DNA of 64,000 nucleotides from CAZWVI01 sp964637165 (GTDB lineage: Bacteria > Planctomycetota > UBA1135), in the NCBI GenBank assembly GCA_964637165.1, contig CAZWVI010000012.1, positions 1 through 64,000 of the forward strand. The letters are read 5' to 3'. Position 1 is the stretch's first letter, and each line of letters begins with the position of its first letter. Below are positions 1 through 8,826 of this stretch, piece by piece. The notes beneath the pieces were generated by a model. That model worked only from the letters and a program-made list of their open reading frames with translations, had not been told where the DNA came from and ran no database searches. A program made the translations under genes and the position numbers.

Positions 1-54
1 TTTTCCGCCATCCTTTTTTTGCTACTTTGTGACCCAGCGGATGCGGTCAGTGTC

Positions 55-963
55 CTAGGTGGCCCGCGCTCTGATGACCTTCCCCGACTCACCCCACAGC
101 CTTTTCACGTACTTTTTCATCCTCACCTCCAGCTTGCTCATTGCTCCTGTTCTGGTTATTACTAACAGGGCTGATCCGGCTCCCGATAGGGTGCTGGCGA
201 TTGCGCCGGCGCGTTCTGCAAAATTCAAAACTGATGTTGCGCCGGTTAGTTGCTTCAGGCGTACATCTACATGGAGCTGGTCCTGGATACCTATGCGGAT
301 TAGTTCTTGGTCCAATTTTTCCAACCCGCTTAACAGGATTGGGGTTAGCCTTGCTTGGGTGGTGGCGCGGCGGAACGAAACAGAACTCGGCAGCACTTCG
401 CGCGCTCGTTTTGTGCTCAGCGGATAGGGGGGAATTACCACCAAGAATCGCAAATCTCTATGCAGGTTGACCGGCATGTGGAGCCAGTTGTCATTTTCCT
501 TTTTGACCGACCAATGGGCTCCACCGAGCATTGAAGCAGTTGCATTCTCTGGATGACCTTCAAGCTTAATCGCCTCATTAAGTAAATCGTTGTGATCAAG
601 TTCCTTCTTTGAAAGCTTTGCCCCAAGCAACAAACCAGCAACAATTCCGGCCCCACTCGCCCCAAGCCCGCGCCCTGGGGCCAACTTTGAGAAAATTTCA
701 AAGCGCCCAGTTGGCAACTTCTTGCCAGACAAAATTTGCGCCCGTCGAAAGCCTCGAAGTACCGGGTCAGCACCCTGCGAAAGCAAAGATTCGGTCAGCG
801 CACCACTACGAACCACCACATTCCGCTCGCCAGCAGTCCACTTAAGCTCCAATGAATGGTCCACAGCAACCGAAAAACAATCAAATCCAGGTCCCAAATT
901 ACTGGTTGAGAGCGGCAATTTGAACTGAATTGGGCGGAGCTGGTTAGTTTTGGGGCGGGCCAT
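55..963 (-). CDS. thrB: Homoserine kinase (GHMP family)
   Basis: ThrB phosphorylates L-homoserine with ATP on the way to threonine and is cytosolic. The 302-residue protein has the family's usual length. It begins with the substrate-binding block STSNLGPGFD near residue 20. The GHMP ATP loop APGRGLGASGAG lies near residue 95, and a C-terminal glycine block SGAGSALLV near residue 260 is typical of GHMP kinases. The ATG at 963 is the only sensible start because it leaves about 20 residues before the first motif. It is transcribed divergently from fusA across a 99-base spacer. No thrA or thrC lies in the window. Assignment to homoserine kinase rather than another GHMP kinase rests on the N-terminal motif and is fairly secure. 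Confidence 0.9.
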   Translation of the reverse strand: MARPKTNQLRPIQFKLPLSTSNLGPGFDCFSVAVDHSLELKWTAGERNVVVRSGALTESLLSQGADPVLRGFRRAQILSGKKLPTGRFEIFSKLAPGRGLGASGAGIVAGLLLGAKLSKKELDHNDLLNEAIKLEGHPENATASMLGGAHWSVKKENDNWLHMPVNLHRDLRFLVVIPPYPLSTKRAREVLPSSVSFRRATTQARLTPILLSGLEKLDQELIRIGIQDQLHVDVRLKQLTGATSVLNFAERAGAIASTLSGAGSALLVITRTGAMSKLEVRMKKYVKRLWGESGKVIRARAT

Positions 964-1006
964 GGTCGTTAAAGGTATGGGAGTAGTGGTCTATTTACCA
1001 CATACA

Positions 1007-1015
1007 TGTTAGAAT
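1007..1015 (+). promoter_or_regulatory. Candidate extended -10 promoter for fusA
   Basis: The sequence TGTTAGAAT fits an extended -10 element (TG, one base, then TAGAAT at 1010-1015). The -35 region is poor. An inverted repeat GTGGT/ACCAC at 986-990 and 997-1001 sits where a -35 would lie, and a palindrome TTCCATGGAA follows at 1029-1038 in the leader. This would put the start of transcription about 40 bases before the first fusA ATG. It is read from consensus only. Confidence 0.35.
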
Positions 1016-1062
1016 GTAAGGCTTCCCTTTCCATGGAAGAATCTTGTTTAGCCATTTGGTGA

Positions 1063-3252
1063 ATGGCAACAAAAAAAGGTCCACAAGTGGTACCAGTTCA
1101 CCTAAATCACCCTGACAAAAAAACAATGTCTACCGCAACCGAATCATCCGCCGCTTTCGCTCTCAATCCACAGGACGAGAAGCGACTTAAGGCTATTCGC
1201 AACATCGGCATCATGGCCCACATTGATGCTGGTAAAACAACCGTAACTGAACGCATCCTATTCATCACGGGTCGTACTCACCAAATTGGCGAGGTTCACG
1301 ATGGCGCTGCCACCATGGACTACCAAGAAGATGAGCGCAACCGAGGAATTACCATTACTTCGGCGGCAACTCAATGCAATTGGGGCGGCAAACAGATCAA
1401 TATTATTGATACCCCAGGTCACGTTGACTTCACCGTTGAAGTTGAACGATCATTACGCGTTCTGGATGGTGCTGTTGCGGTGTTCGATGGAGTTGCCGGA
1501 GTTGAAGCGCAATCTGAAACAGTTTGGCGCCAGGCTGACCGCTACGAAGTGCCACGGATTTGTTTTATCAACAAGTTGGACCGCACTGGTGCAGACTTTG
1601 ATAAAGCTTACGAGACTATCATTAATCGCCTCGGGGCGAATGCCGTCCGCATGCAGATTCCACTTGGCAAGGAAAAAGATTTCTACGGAATCATTGACCT
1701 ATTAACCCGCACCGCACGCAAGTTCGTTGAGGGGTCCGCCGGAACTGAAATGGAAGACATTGAAATTCCTGCCGATATGCTCGAACTTGTCGAGGAGCGC
1801 CGCAACGAAATGGTTGAAAAACTAATCGAAGTGGATGACGACCTAGTTGAAAAATTCCTCGAAGGTGAAGAAATAACTAACGCAGAAATTCAACGCGCTA
1901 CTCATGAAGCAGTATTGGTACGCCACGCTTACCCAGTTTTCTGTGGCTCAGCACTTCACGACAAAGGCATAATGTTCTTGTTGGATGCAATTAACTCCTA
2001 CTTGCCAAACCCACTTGAAGTAGGTTCGGTGACCGGCCTTGATCCAAAAGATGAAGAAATCATCTTGTCGCGTGGACCGAACTCCAGTGAACCGTTTTCT
2101 GGTTTGGCATTTAAGACAATCGCCGACCCTAACGGCGACCTCACATTTGTGCGCATCTACTCTGGCACCCTCAGCCGAGGTGACCAAGTTCTCAACCCAC
2201 GTACTCGCAAGCGCGAACGGGTCGGTCGCTTGATGTTTATGCACGCCGATAAACGCGAAGCCGTCGACGTCGCCCAAGCTGGTGAAATCTGTGCCGTAGT
2301 TGGTCTTAAGAACACCACAACTGGCGACACCATCTGCGACATGAAAGATCAAGTTGTCTTGGAATCAATGACATTCCCGGAGGCGGTGATTTCAATGTCA
2401 ATTGAGCCAAAGTCGATGAAGAATCGCGACAAGTTGGCTGACGTACTTGGCCACCTTTGTAAAGAAGACCCATCTTTCCGTGCATCAGTTGATCACGAAA
2501 CCGATGAGATCGTGATTTCAGGAATGGGTGAGCTTCACCTTGAAATCATCACCACGCGAATCGATCGCGACCACGGAGTGCCGATTACAGTAGGCGCACC
2601 AAAGGTTGCATACCGTCAAACTCTTACTGCTGAAAAAGACGTCGAAGCACGCCACGTCAAACAGTCAGGTGGTTCGGGTCAATTTGCGGTGGCTAACATT
2701 CGCTTTGAGCCAAACATGGACGCTGAAGATGACGGCCTAGAGTTCGTTGACGAAATTAAGGGTGGAGTAATTCCACGTCAGTTTATTCCTGCGGTTGCAG
2801 CTGGTATTACCAACCAAATGAAGAGCGGAGGCCGAATCGGTTGGCTGTTCGTGAACATCAAGGCGAGTCTTCACTACGGAAAAACTCACGAGGTTGACTC
2901 CAGTGAATTGGCATTCCAATCAGCAGGAATGTTGGGCTTCCGCATGGCTTGCGAAGGCAACACCACTGTTTTGGAACCTTACATGAAACTCTCGGTACAA
3001 GTGCCAGAAGAGTTCATTGGCGATGTCGTCGGCGACCTTAACACCCGCCGTGTTGCGGTTGACGAGATTGCCGTAACTGGCGATTTGCGCGAAGTGCGCG
3101 GATCAGTGCCAATCGCTGAAATGTTCAACTACGCCGGCCGTTTGCGTGGCCTAACCCAAGGTCGTGGAATGTTCTCAATGGAGCCACTTGGCTACCGTGA
3201 GGTACCTGCTTACATTGCAGAGAAACTGCTCAGCGATACCCAAGAAGCATAA
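1063..3252 (+). CDS. fusA: Elongation factor G
   Basis: EF-G is the GTPase that moves tRNA and mRNA through the ribosome after peptide-bond formation. Seen: G1 loop AHIDAGKT at residues 52-59, switch block RGITITSAAT, G3 DTPGH, G4 NKLD and G5 GSAL, followed by the beta-barrel domain II and the domain III-V region through to the C-terminus. The length of 729 residues is slightly over the usual ~700 because of an N-terminal extension. The ATG at 1126 (MSTATES) would give a more typical N-terminus, and neither start has a Shine-Dalgarno site. The gene stands alone, without rpsL, rpsG or tuf. It could therefore be one of several EF-G paralogues, as many planctomycetes carry more than one. It ends just before a strong terminator. 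Confidence 0.93.
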   Translation: MATKKGPQVVPVHLNHPDKKTMSTATESSAAFALNPQDEKRLKAIRNIGIMAHIDAGKTTVTERILFITGRTHQIGEVHDGAATMDYQEDERNRGITITSAATQCNWGGKQINIIDTPGHVDFTVEVERSLRVLDGAVAVFDGVAGVEAQSETVWRQADRYEVPRICFINKLDRTGADFDKAYETIINRLGANAVRMQIPLGKEKDFYGIIDLLTRTARKFVEGSAGTEMEDIEIPADMLELVEERRNEMVEKLIEVDDDLVEKFLEGEEITNAEIQRATHEAVLVRHAYPVFCGSALHDKGIMFLLDAINSYLPNPLEVGSVTGLDPKDEEIILSRGPNSSEPFSGLAFKTIADPNGDLTFVRIYSGTLSRGDQVLNPRTRKRERVGRLMFMHADKREAVDVAQAGEICAVVGLKNTTTGDTICDMKDQVVLESMTFPEAVISMSIEPKSMKNRDKLADVLGHLCKEDPSFRASVDHETDEIVISGMGELHLEIITTRIDRDHGVPITVGAPKVAYRQTLTAEKDVEARHVKQSGGSGQFAVANIRFEPNMDAEDDGLEFVDEIKGGVIPRQFIPAVAAGITNQMKSGGRIGWLFVNIKASLHYGKTHEVDSSELAFQSAGMLGFRMACEGNTTVLEPYMKLSVQVPEEFIGDVVGDLNTRRVAVDEIAVTGDLREVRGSVPIAEMFNYAGRLRGLTQGRGMFSMEPLGYREVPAYIAEKLLSDTQEA

Positions 3253-3270
3253 TTAAAGCTTGGTGATTTA

Positions 3271-3312
3271 GGGGCGGCAAGAGGTGCACTCTTGCCGCCC
3301 CCTTTTTTTTTT
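3271..3312 (+). terminator. Rho-independent terminator after fusA
   Basis: A perfect 13-bp GC-rich stem (3271-3283 pairing with 3289-3301) with a five-base loop is followed by ten consecutive T residues. It lies 18 bases after the fusA stop. It overlaps the 5' end of the longest reading frame of the next gene, which is why the start of that gene is placed downstream at 3335. Confidence 0.95.
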
Positions 3313-3334
3313 GGAAGTGGTAGAATCCGCAACT

Positions 3335-5635
3335 ATGACTTCCTCAAACAAGCCTCGGGGCGAGCAGCACGCTGCACGAGCTCTTGGCCTTAAGGTGCCG
3401 GTTTTTCGTCACCTTCGCGATTCTCTTGCCGACGGTAAGAACCCGGCATGGTTGCAACTTGCCGATCCCGTCCTCGCGTGCGCATTTCCGAGCCCACTCG
3501 GATTCGAACTGTTGCTCGATGGCTTAAAGGCTGAAGGGCCAGTTAGTCGCCGCCGAGTCAATTTGCTAAGCGTATTGGACGGTAAGGAATTACCTGAAAT
3601 TGAAGAACTCGCCCGAGACGCTGCTGACGACGGAACACTAGAAGATATTAGTTTGGCAATTCATCCAGCTTCTGCTCCCGAGGGGATCGAAGTACTTGAG
3701 AAGGAAGCGCATCAAGAATTTATTGAAGCTCTGCGTGGAAATGTCAAAGTTGCAACAGCTACCCGCGCGGTATTCCGCAAGACTGCGAAAGTGAAAGTAG
3801 TCGCTGGTGAAGGTAAAGAAGAAGAGCAGCGGTCATTCAAACAATTCGTTGGAATTGAACATTCGCTAGCATCGTTTCCAGCAAGTTCTTACTTGGCGAT
3901 TCGTCGTGGCGAACATGCCCACGCCTTAAAGGTTGAGTTTGAATATTCGCCAGCCGAAATGGATGCAGTGTTTGAATCTGATGTTGAATCGCCACCACAA
4001 GAACGCGATAGTTACCTGACATTGTTTAGGAATTTCTGTGCACAAGAACGCATGCCACGTTTCATTCAGGAAGCGCGGGCCCGACTTAAGCACTTAGCTG
4101 AAAACGCCGCTCTTGAACACGCTTGGAACCATGCACACATTGCCTTGGACCGCGGTAGGCAAGAGGGCAAAATAATTGGCATTGCTGCACAACGAAGTGG
4201 CAAAGTTCAGTTGGCCTTATTAAGTTCCGAAAGCACCTTTATGCGCGCTACCGTAGTCAGCCCCAAAGATGCCGACTGCGAAGAAAAACTCAGCAAATTC
4301 TTCGGCGAAGATTTGCCTCAAGTGGCGGCTCTTCAAGCTGATTCTCCGACCCGTAACCACGGCGGCAAACTGCTCGAGTTGATTCGCAAAATCGCAAAGC
4401 AACATAAAGTCAAGGTGCGCCAAGTGCTGGTGCCAGTTGCGGTCGTCCGCACCTTGCTTCGTGAAGTCGCACGCCGCCTAGAGGATTCCCATCTAACTCA
4501 TGACGAACGTCAATCTTTGATGTTGGCGCGCTTAGCGCACTGTCCTCGCGCCGCGGTTTTGCATACTCCGCACATTGTTCGTTCATTCGTGGCCGGCCGG
4601 AGTGAAATTAATCCACACCGCTTGGATACATTCGAACAAGTTTTCGTACAGTCAATTTTGGCCCTGCGTGGTGTCGATATTAATCAAGGTTCGCACGATG
4701 AATTAAAAGCTGTGCCGGGCATTGATGCCGCACGTGTTGAAATAGAACGTGCAACTGGACCATTTCATTCGCTGGCCGATTTCCAAAGTCGCCTCGCTTT
4801 AAGTGAAAGCGATTGGCAAGTTGCAATGTGCTTCTTGCGTTGCCGTGGGGGTGAGGATCCACTCGACACCCGTTCACTCCACCCGCTCTACTATGCGGCA
4901 TTGCGCGAAGTAATTGCAGCTAAAGATGGCCTTGAATTGGATGATGTGTTGCGCGATCCTGCCAAAGTCACCGATCTTGATTGGGCTGAATGTTTAGAAA
5001 AAAATGATTGGAACCCACGGGTTCCTAATTTGCTGCGGCGCAGTCTTACGCGCGGCGGCGGACGCCGACCACGGATGCACGCCAACAAAGGCGGTCGCAT
5101 CGAAGGCCTCGAAATTGGCAAAGTCCTAAAAGGAAAAGTTGTTCGTGTAACTGAAATTGGCGCCTTCATTAATGTCGGGCTACGACGCGATGGATTTGTC
5201 CATGTTTCCCAAGTCGCCGACCAATTTGTTAAAGATCCGGCCGAAGTGCTCGAGGTCGGCCAAGCCGTTGACGCGCGCGTGGTGAGTGTTGACTTAGAAA
5301 AACAGCGTTTCCGTTTGTCTCTTACTAGTGGTGAAAAACCAGAATTTAAAGCTAAGGGCGGCGGCAAGGGTGCTGGCGGTACCGGTGCCGGCAAAGGTCG
5401 CAAGGGCGGCGGTCGCGGTGCGCGCGAAGACCGGAGCATTCCGGCTCACGGCCTAGATTCACGACCTAAATCTCGTCCCGGTGGTGGTCGCGGTAATAAT
5501 GATGACCGCGGCAACAAGCATGAAAAAGTTAAATTGGGTAAAGACCCTCAAGCCGGTCGTTGGAAAGAAGAAATCGATCCAACAAACCCGTTCTTTCAGT
5601 TCTTTAAGGACCAGGAAAGCAACGGCAATAAGTAA
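3335..5635 (+). CDS. Divergent Tex-like S1 RNA-binding protein
   Basis: Tex proteins are cytosolic nucleic-acid-binding proteins with a YqgF-like fold, helix-hairpin-helix modules and a C-terminal S1 domain. In this protein (about 766 residues from the ATG at 3335) the HhH part is recognisable: VDINQGSHDELKAVPGI, then FHSLADFQSR, then an FLRC..GEDPLD...HP.YY block. The S1 domain is clear (GKVLKGKVVRVTEIGAFINV to SVDLEKQRFRLSL). The YqgF-like segment is degenerate: the canonical RTGCK and SVYSASE motifs are not visible. The last ~90 residues are rich in Gly, Lys and Arg. The longer reading frame from 3284 would begin inside the fusA terminator, so 3335 is preferred. Its function may differ from that of true Tex. 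Confidence 0.75.
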   Translation: MTSSNKPRGEQHAARALGLKVPVFRHLRDSLADGKNPAWLQLADPVLACAFPSPLGFELLLDGLKAEGPVSRRRVNLLSVLDGKELPEIEELARDAADDGTLEDISLAIHPASAPEGIEVLEKEAHQEFIEALRGNVKVATATRAVFRKTAKVKVVAGEGKEEEQRSFKQFVGIEHSLASFPASSYLAIRRGEHAHALKVEFEYSPAEMDAVFESDVESPPQERDSYLTLFRNFCAQERMPRFIQEARARLKHLAENAALEHAWNHAHIALDRGRQEGKIIGIAAQRSGKVQLALLSSESTFMRATVVSPKDADCEEKLSKFFGEDLPQVAALQADSPTRNHGGKLLELIRKIAKQHKVKVRQVLVPVAVVRTLLREVARRLEDSHLTHDERQSLMLARLAHCPRAAVLHTPHIVRSFVAGRSEINPHRLDTFEQVFVQSILALRGVDINQGSHDELKAVPGIDAARVEIERATGPFHSLADFQSRLALSESDWQVAMCFLRCRGGEDPLDTRSLHPLYYAALREVIAAKDGLELDDVLRDPAKVTDLDWAECLEKNDWNPRVPNLLRRSLTRGGGRRPRMHANKGGRIEGLEIGKVLKGKVVRVTEIGAFINVGLRRDGFVHVSQVADQFVKDPAEVLEVGQAVDARVVSVDLEKQRFRLSLTSGEKPEFKAKGGGKGAGGTGAGKGRKGGGRGAREDRSIPAHGLDSRPKSRPGGGRGNNDDRGNKHEKVKLGKDPQAGRWKEEIDPTNPFFQFFKDQESNGNK

Positions 5636-5638
5636 TAC

Positions 5639-6592
5639 TTAGCGAATACGCTTTAATAAGCGTTGGTCAATGTTGAATGCATCAAGAGCATCGCCAACAT
5701 CGTGTAACCAACGGCGGCCATCTTGGGTATAACCCTTAGTCGGGCGAATATCAGGCAGGCGCTGATTGAACCAAGTATTCCATTGGTCCATTAAGCGCTC
5801 GCGAGTTTGCTTGGCGGCCAGCGAGGCCAATGCCACTGGAAAAAAATTCAAGTCGGCTTCTTGGCTAAAACGAATTTCAACTTTGCGCCCGCCCATCATG
5901 AGGGTGTACAAGGAGCCACTTGCGGTTTCGGCGTGCACTTCAATTGAGTCGGTATTAAATCTTTCCATGAGTGCTTGACCGTAACGCCGGCGCGCCCCGT
6001 GGCGGTCGCATTCAATGCGGATGGGGCTTCCATCACTTAACTTGAGGACGTGCTCAACTAAGTTCATGGTAACTTCAAACAACACTAGCCCCTTTGATTG
6101 AAAATGGTCAATCAAGGAATTCCATTCACCAGCAGGTACGGCACGACTACCAAATCCGGCAAAAGTGCAGCCACTATTTTCTAAATCGCGCAAAATCAAA
6201 TTGGCGTCCAACTTCGCACGCGAACGGTCCGCCAAACTGCATAAGGTCCCATCAAGTTTTTTAAACCAAGGTGCTGCTTGCAACCATTTGCGGCTTGATG
6301 CTGGAGGGCTGCTTAACCAATTGTCGAGACCATGCTCGCCACCGGCCGCCAATTCCCGAAAGGCCGCCACCGCCCGTTCTAGTTTTTCGCGACCACGCGG
6401 TCCGGCATTTACTTTTTTGGAATCATTGATCATTAAACGCCGATCTTTGCGCGGTGGCTTGGGATGACAACTTTTGGCGGTTACTTCCCATAGGTTGAGT
6501 TGGGCGTCCGGAACTCGAAATAGTGACCAACCGGCGGTGAATGGTCCGAGTAATGGGCCATAGCCTGCCTCGTCAATTCCCGCTAAGAACAT
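5639..6592 (-). CDS. RNase HII-like nuclease (divergent)
   Basis: The protein resembles ribonuclease HII, which cuts RNA in RNA-DNA hybrids. The four acidic positions of the family can be proposed: D7 and E8 in GIDEAGYGP, D196 in IECDRHG, and D247 in EADLNFFPVALASLAAK, the latter matching the 'D...AAS..AK' block. INDSKKV at 55-61 matches the DSK motif. At 317 residues it is longer than a standard RnhB (~200), with an extra segment between residues 65 and 185. It may be a paralogue with a different substrate rather than the main RNase HII. It converges on the Tex-like gene three bases away, and its start directly abuts the lgt stop region, so lgt and this gene are probably co-transcribed. Confidence 0.7.
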   Translation of the reverse strand: MFLAGIDEAGYGPLLGPFTAGWSLFRVPDAQLNLWEVTAKSCHPKPPRKDRRLMINDSKKVNAGPRGREKLERAVAAFRELAAGGEHGLDNWLSSPPASSRKWLQAAPWFKKLDGTLCSLADRSRAKLDANLILRDLENSGCTFAGFGSRAVPAGEWNSLIDHFQSKGLVLFEVTMNLVEHVLKLSDGSPIRIECDRHGARRRYGQALMERFNTDSIEVHAETASGSLYTLMMGGRKVEIRFSQEADLNFFPVALASLAAKQTRERLMDQWNTWFNQRLPDIRPTKGYTQDGRRWLHDVGDALDAFNIDQRLLKRIR

Positions 6593-7500
6593 TATGCGCC
6601 GGCAATCTGATTAGACTTTGGCGGAATAGTTGTTCTGTTCCTGGATAAATACCAGTAACCAATGATTGCCAAGGGTAACATCACCATTGAAACCATTTGC
6701 GAAGATGAGAACAACAACTCTACATCATGGCGACCGATTAGCCCTGACTCAACTTCGAGTGGGCCAAATCCATCTCGGAAAACTCCGCCGCGTGCGAGGG
6801 CGTCGCCCCTAAAGTATTCAACAACAAATCGTAAGACTGCATAGCCGGCAATTAATACGCAAGTTACTTGACCGTGGAAACTTTTGCGGCGTAATAACCA
6901 CAGTCCAAGGAAAAATAAACTTAAGGCTTTGAGTTGCATGTACGGCTGCGTTGGGTGCAGCAATTGGCCAACGAATTCCTCTGGGAAAAGCGAGCCTTGT
7001 GGGAGCGGGTCGGGCACAGTTAATCCCCAAGCGACGTCAGTCGGCCGGCCGTAATCATCGCCGACCATCAAACAACCAATGCGTCCAATTGCCTGTCCGA
7101 GAAAGCCCCCGGTAAGTCCCCAATCAAGTGCGGCCGAGACATTCATCTTCAATTGGCGTGCCTTCCAAGCTCCTAGAGTGGCGGCTAAAATGAAGCCGCC
7201 GTACATCACCATTCCACCTTCCCAAATGGCAAAGATTTTGATTGGGTTGTCAAAGAAGTAGGGCCAGTTGACAATGATGTAAGCTAGCCGTCCACCGGCC
7301 ATGACTCCGATTAAACACCACCAGGCGATGTCTGGAACTGCCAAGGGGTCGCGCTCGGGATTCTCGCCATAGCGGCCAGCTAGTCTAGTTGCCATCCACA
7401 CCCCAACAAGAAAGCCGGCCGCCACAAACAGTCCAAATGAGGACAGTACTCGGTCAGCTCCAAACAGTTCAAAACGAAACACTTCAGGCCACATACCCAT
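6592..7500 (-). CDS. lgt: Prolipoprotein diacylglyceryl transferase
   Basis: Lgt moves a diacylglyceryl group onto the lipobox cysteine of prelipoproteins at the inner membrane. Several hydrophobic segments are visible and the signature region GRIGCLMVGDDYGR is present. The arginine is kept, but the Asn-Phe-x-Asn-Gly-Glu of the E. coli signature reads Cys-Leu-Met-Val-Gly-Asp here, a variant I believe also occurs outside proteobacteria. HPTQPYMQL and the late FVVEYFRGD block are also typical. The upstream ATG at 7539 would overlap the divergent gene at 7520, so ATG 7500 (or 7494) is preferred. The many lipoproteins in this window would be its substrates. Confidence 0.88.
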   Translation of the reverse strand: MGMWPEVFRFELFGADRVLSSFGLFVAAGFLVGVWMATRLAGRYGENPERDPLAVPDIAWWCLIGVMAGGRLAYIIVNWPYFFDNPIKIFAIWEGGMVMYGGFILAATLGAWKARQLKMNVSAALDWGLTGGFLGQAIGRIGCLMVGDDYGRPTDVAWGLTVPDPLPQGSLFPEEFVGQLLHPTQPYMQLKALSLFFLGLWLLRRKSFHGQVTCVLIAGYAVLRFVVEYFRGDALARGGVFRDGFGPLEVESGLIGRHDVELLFSSSQMVSMVMLPLAIIGYWYLSRNRTTIPPKSNQIAGA

Positions 7501-7519
7501 AATCGTAGCCTCGCCCCTG

Positions 7520-8320
7520 ATGACTAAGCAATCAACCAATCACACAGAACCCGTCAAAGTGTTTATTGAGGGTCGCTATCGGAAATTGTCCCGTGATTTG
7601 CCACAAACAAAATTCTTTTGTCCAGAGTGTCGCGGCAAGGGTTGTGAGCGCTGCGAAGGATTCGGCAAGTTGACGCGCGACTCCGTTCAGGAATTATTTG
7701 CTTGGGTAGCATTGCCACGGCTCAAATCTCGGCGCAACAAGTTTCACGGTGCCGGTCGCGAGGATATGGATGTGCGAATGTTGGGTCGCGGGCGACTATT
7801 CGTTTTTGAAGCTCTAAAGTGCAAAAATCCAATGATTGATTTGGATGAGTTGGCACAAGAAGTTAATCGTCGCAATGAGGGTCGTTTAGAAATTAATTCT
7901 TTACGCTACTGCGAGCGCAAGCGAATTGTTGAAATCAAGGAAGCCAAGTGCGCCAAAGAATATGGTGCAAGAATCAAGGTTGGTGAAGGGGTAAGCGATC
8001 AAGAGATTGAAGAAAAGTTAAATGCTTTGATTGAGCAAGGTCGCTTCACAATTGTTCAACGTACCCCGCAGCGGGTTGCGCATCGGCGTGCTGATTTAGA
8101 ACGCGAGCGATGGTTGCAAATAATGAGTTTTGAAAAACTTGAGGATAGCTGGCGCGTGGGGATTAATTCAGCCCACGGAACTTATATTAAGGAAGCGATT
8201 TCAGGTGATGAAGGGCGCAGTAATCCATCGATTGGCGATTTGCTGGGCGCAGGCTGCGTCTGCTTGGAACTAGATGTAAATGAAGTTATGGATCCCGAAC
8301 CGGAATCCACGGAGTCTTAA
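7520..8320 (+). CDS. Pus10-like tRNA pseudouridine synthase lacking THUMP
   Basis: The 266-residue protein matches the catalytic half of archaeal and eukaryotic Pus10, which makes pseudouridine at tRNA positions 54 and/or 55. Seen: GRYRKLSRDLPQT at 18-30; a four-cysteine zinc-type motif at C34, C37, C42 and C45; KFHGAGREDMDVRMLG at 74-89 with the likely catalytic aspartate D84; and QRTPQRVAHRRADLERER in the last third. Archaeal Pus10 carries an N-terminal THUMP-type domain of about 150 residues that is absent here, since the protein begins just before the core. No truncated remnant lies upstream: the divergent lgt start is only 20 bases away. Bacteria normally use TruB for position 55, so this is unusual. 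The family call is confident; the substrate is inferred. Confidence 0.85.
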   Translation: MTKQSTNHTEPVKVFIEGRYRKLSRDLPQTKFFCPECRGKGCERCEGFGKLTRDSVQELFAWVALPRLKSRRNKFHGAGREDMDVRMLGRGRLFVFEALKCKNPMIDLDELAQEVNRRNEGRLEINSLRYCERKRIVEIKEAKCAKEYGARIKVGEGVSDQEIEEKLNALIEQGRFTIVQRTPQRVAHRRADLERERWLQIMSFEKLEDSWRVGINSAHGTYIKEAISGDEGRSNPSIGDLLGAGCVCLELDVNEVMDPEPESTES

Positions 8321-8826
8321 ACTCCCATACCAAAAACTTCGCCTTCGCAAAGAATGCTGCCATCCATGCGCAGGACTTGGCCTTTCCAGCGAAATGCTTT
8401 GCGTGCCGCTGAGCCGCCACTAATTCGGCCGGCGATTATTAAGTCAACACCTGGTCCGGTTGAACCGCGGAAGCGCACCGAATCTAAACCGGCGAATCCG
8501 ATGAAGGTATCTTTGGGGAATTTGAATTCGAAATGCGAGTGCAGTGAACCAGCTTGCGCTAACATTTCAATCATGACCGCGCCGGGCAAAATCGGCCGCC
8601 CTGGAATGTGTCCTCGGCACCACCATTCTTCAGCTTCAACCTTGCGGTGAGCGACTAAGAGGTTGGCCTCTTGGTCGTAATGAAGAATGTTGGTGAGTTG
8701 TAAGAACTCATGCCGTTGGGGATTGTATTCACCAAACTCTTCCGGGCCCATGAAGACCTGTTCGAGTGGGAAGTCAGCGGGGGTAATTATTCCTTTTTTA
8801 GCCACGTGGTTTAGCTGCTTGCGCAA
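8317..8826 (-). CDS. FabZ-like 3-hydroxyacyl-ACP dehydratase (hotdog fold)
   Basis: FabZ/FabA proteins dehydrate 3-hydroxyacyl-ACP in fatty acid synthesis. The active-site block HIPGRPILPGAVMIEMLAQAG supplies the catalytic His (H73) and the acidic residue (E87) at the family spacing. The rest reads as a hotdog strand pattern ending with CEGEVFGMGV. Length (169) is slightly above FabZ (~150). The ATG at 8826 makes the gene overlap the end of the MATE gene by 29 bases; ATG 8751 is an alternative that gives a shorter N-terminus. It could serve a lipid or polyketide pathway other than the main fatty acid cycle, since no other fab genes are nearby. Confidence 0.78.
   Translation of the reverse strand: MRKQLNHVAKKGIITPADFPLEQVFMGPEEFGEYNPQRHEFLQLTNILHYDQEANLLVAHRKVEAEEWWCRGHIPGRPILPGAVMIEMLAQAGSLHSHFEFKFPKDTFIGFAGLDSVRFRGSTGPGVDLIIAGRISGGSAARKAFRWKGQVLRMDGSILCEGEVFGMGV

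Noticed and set aside
4891..5439. 182-codon minus-strand frame opposite the Tex-like gene
   Set aside because: Arg/Pro/Ser-rich low-complexity sequence that mirrors the Gly/Lys/Arg-rich tail and S1 region on the other strand.
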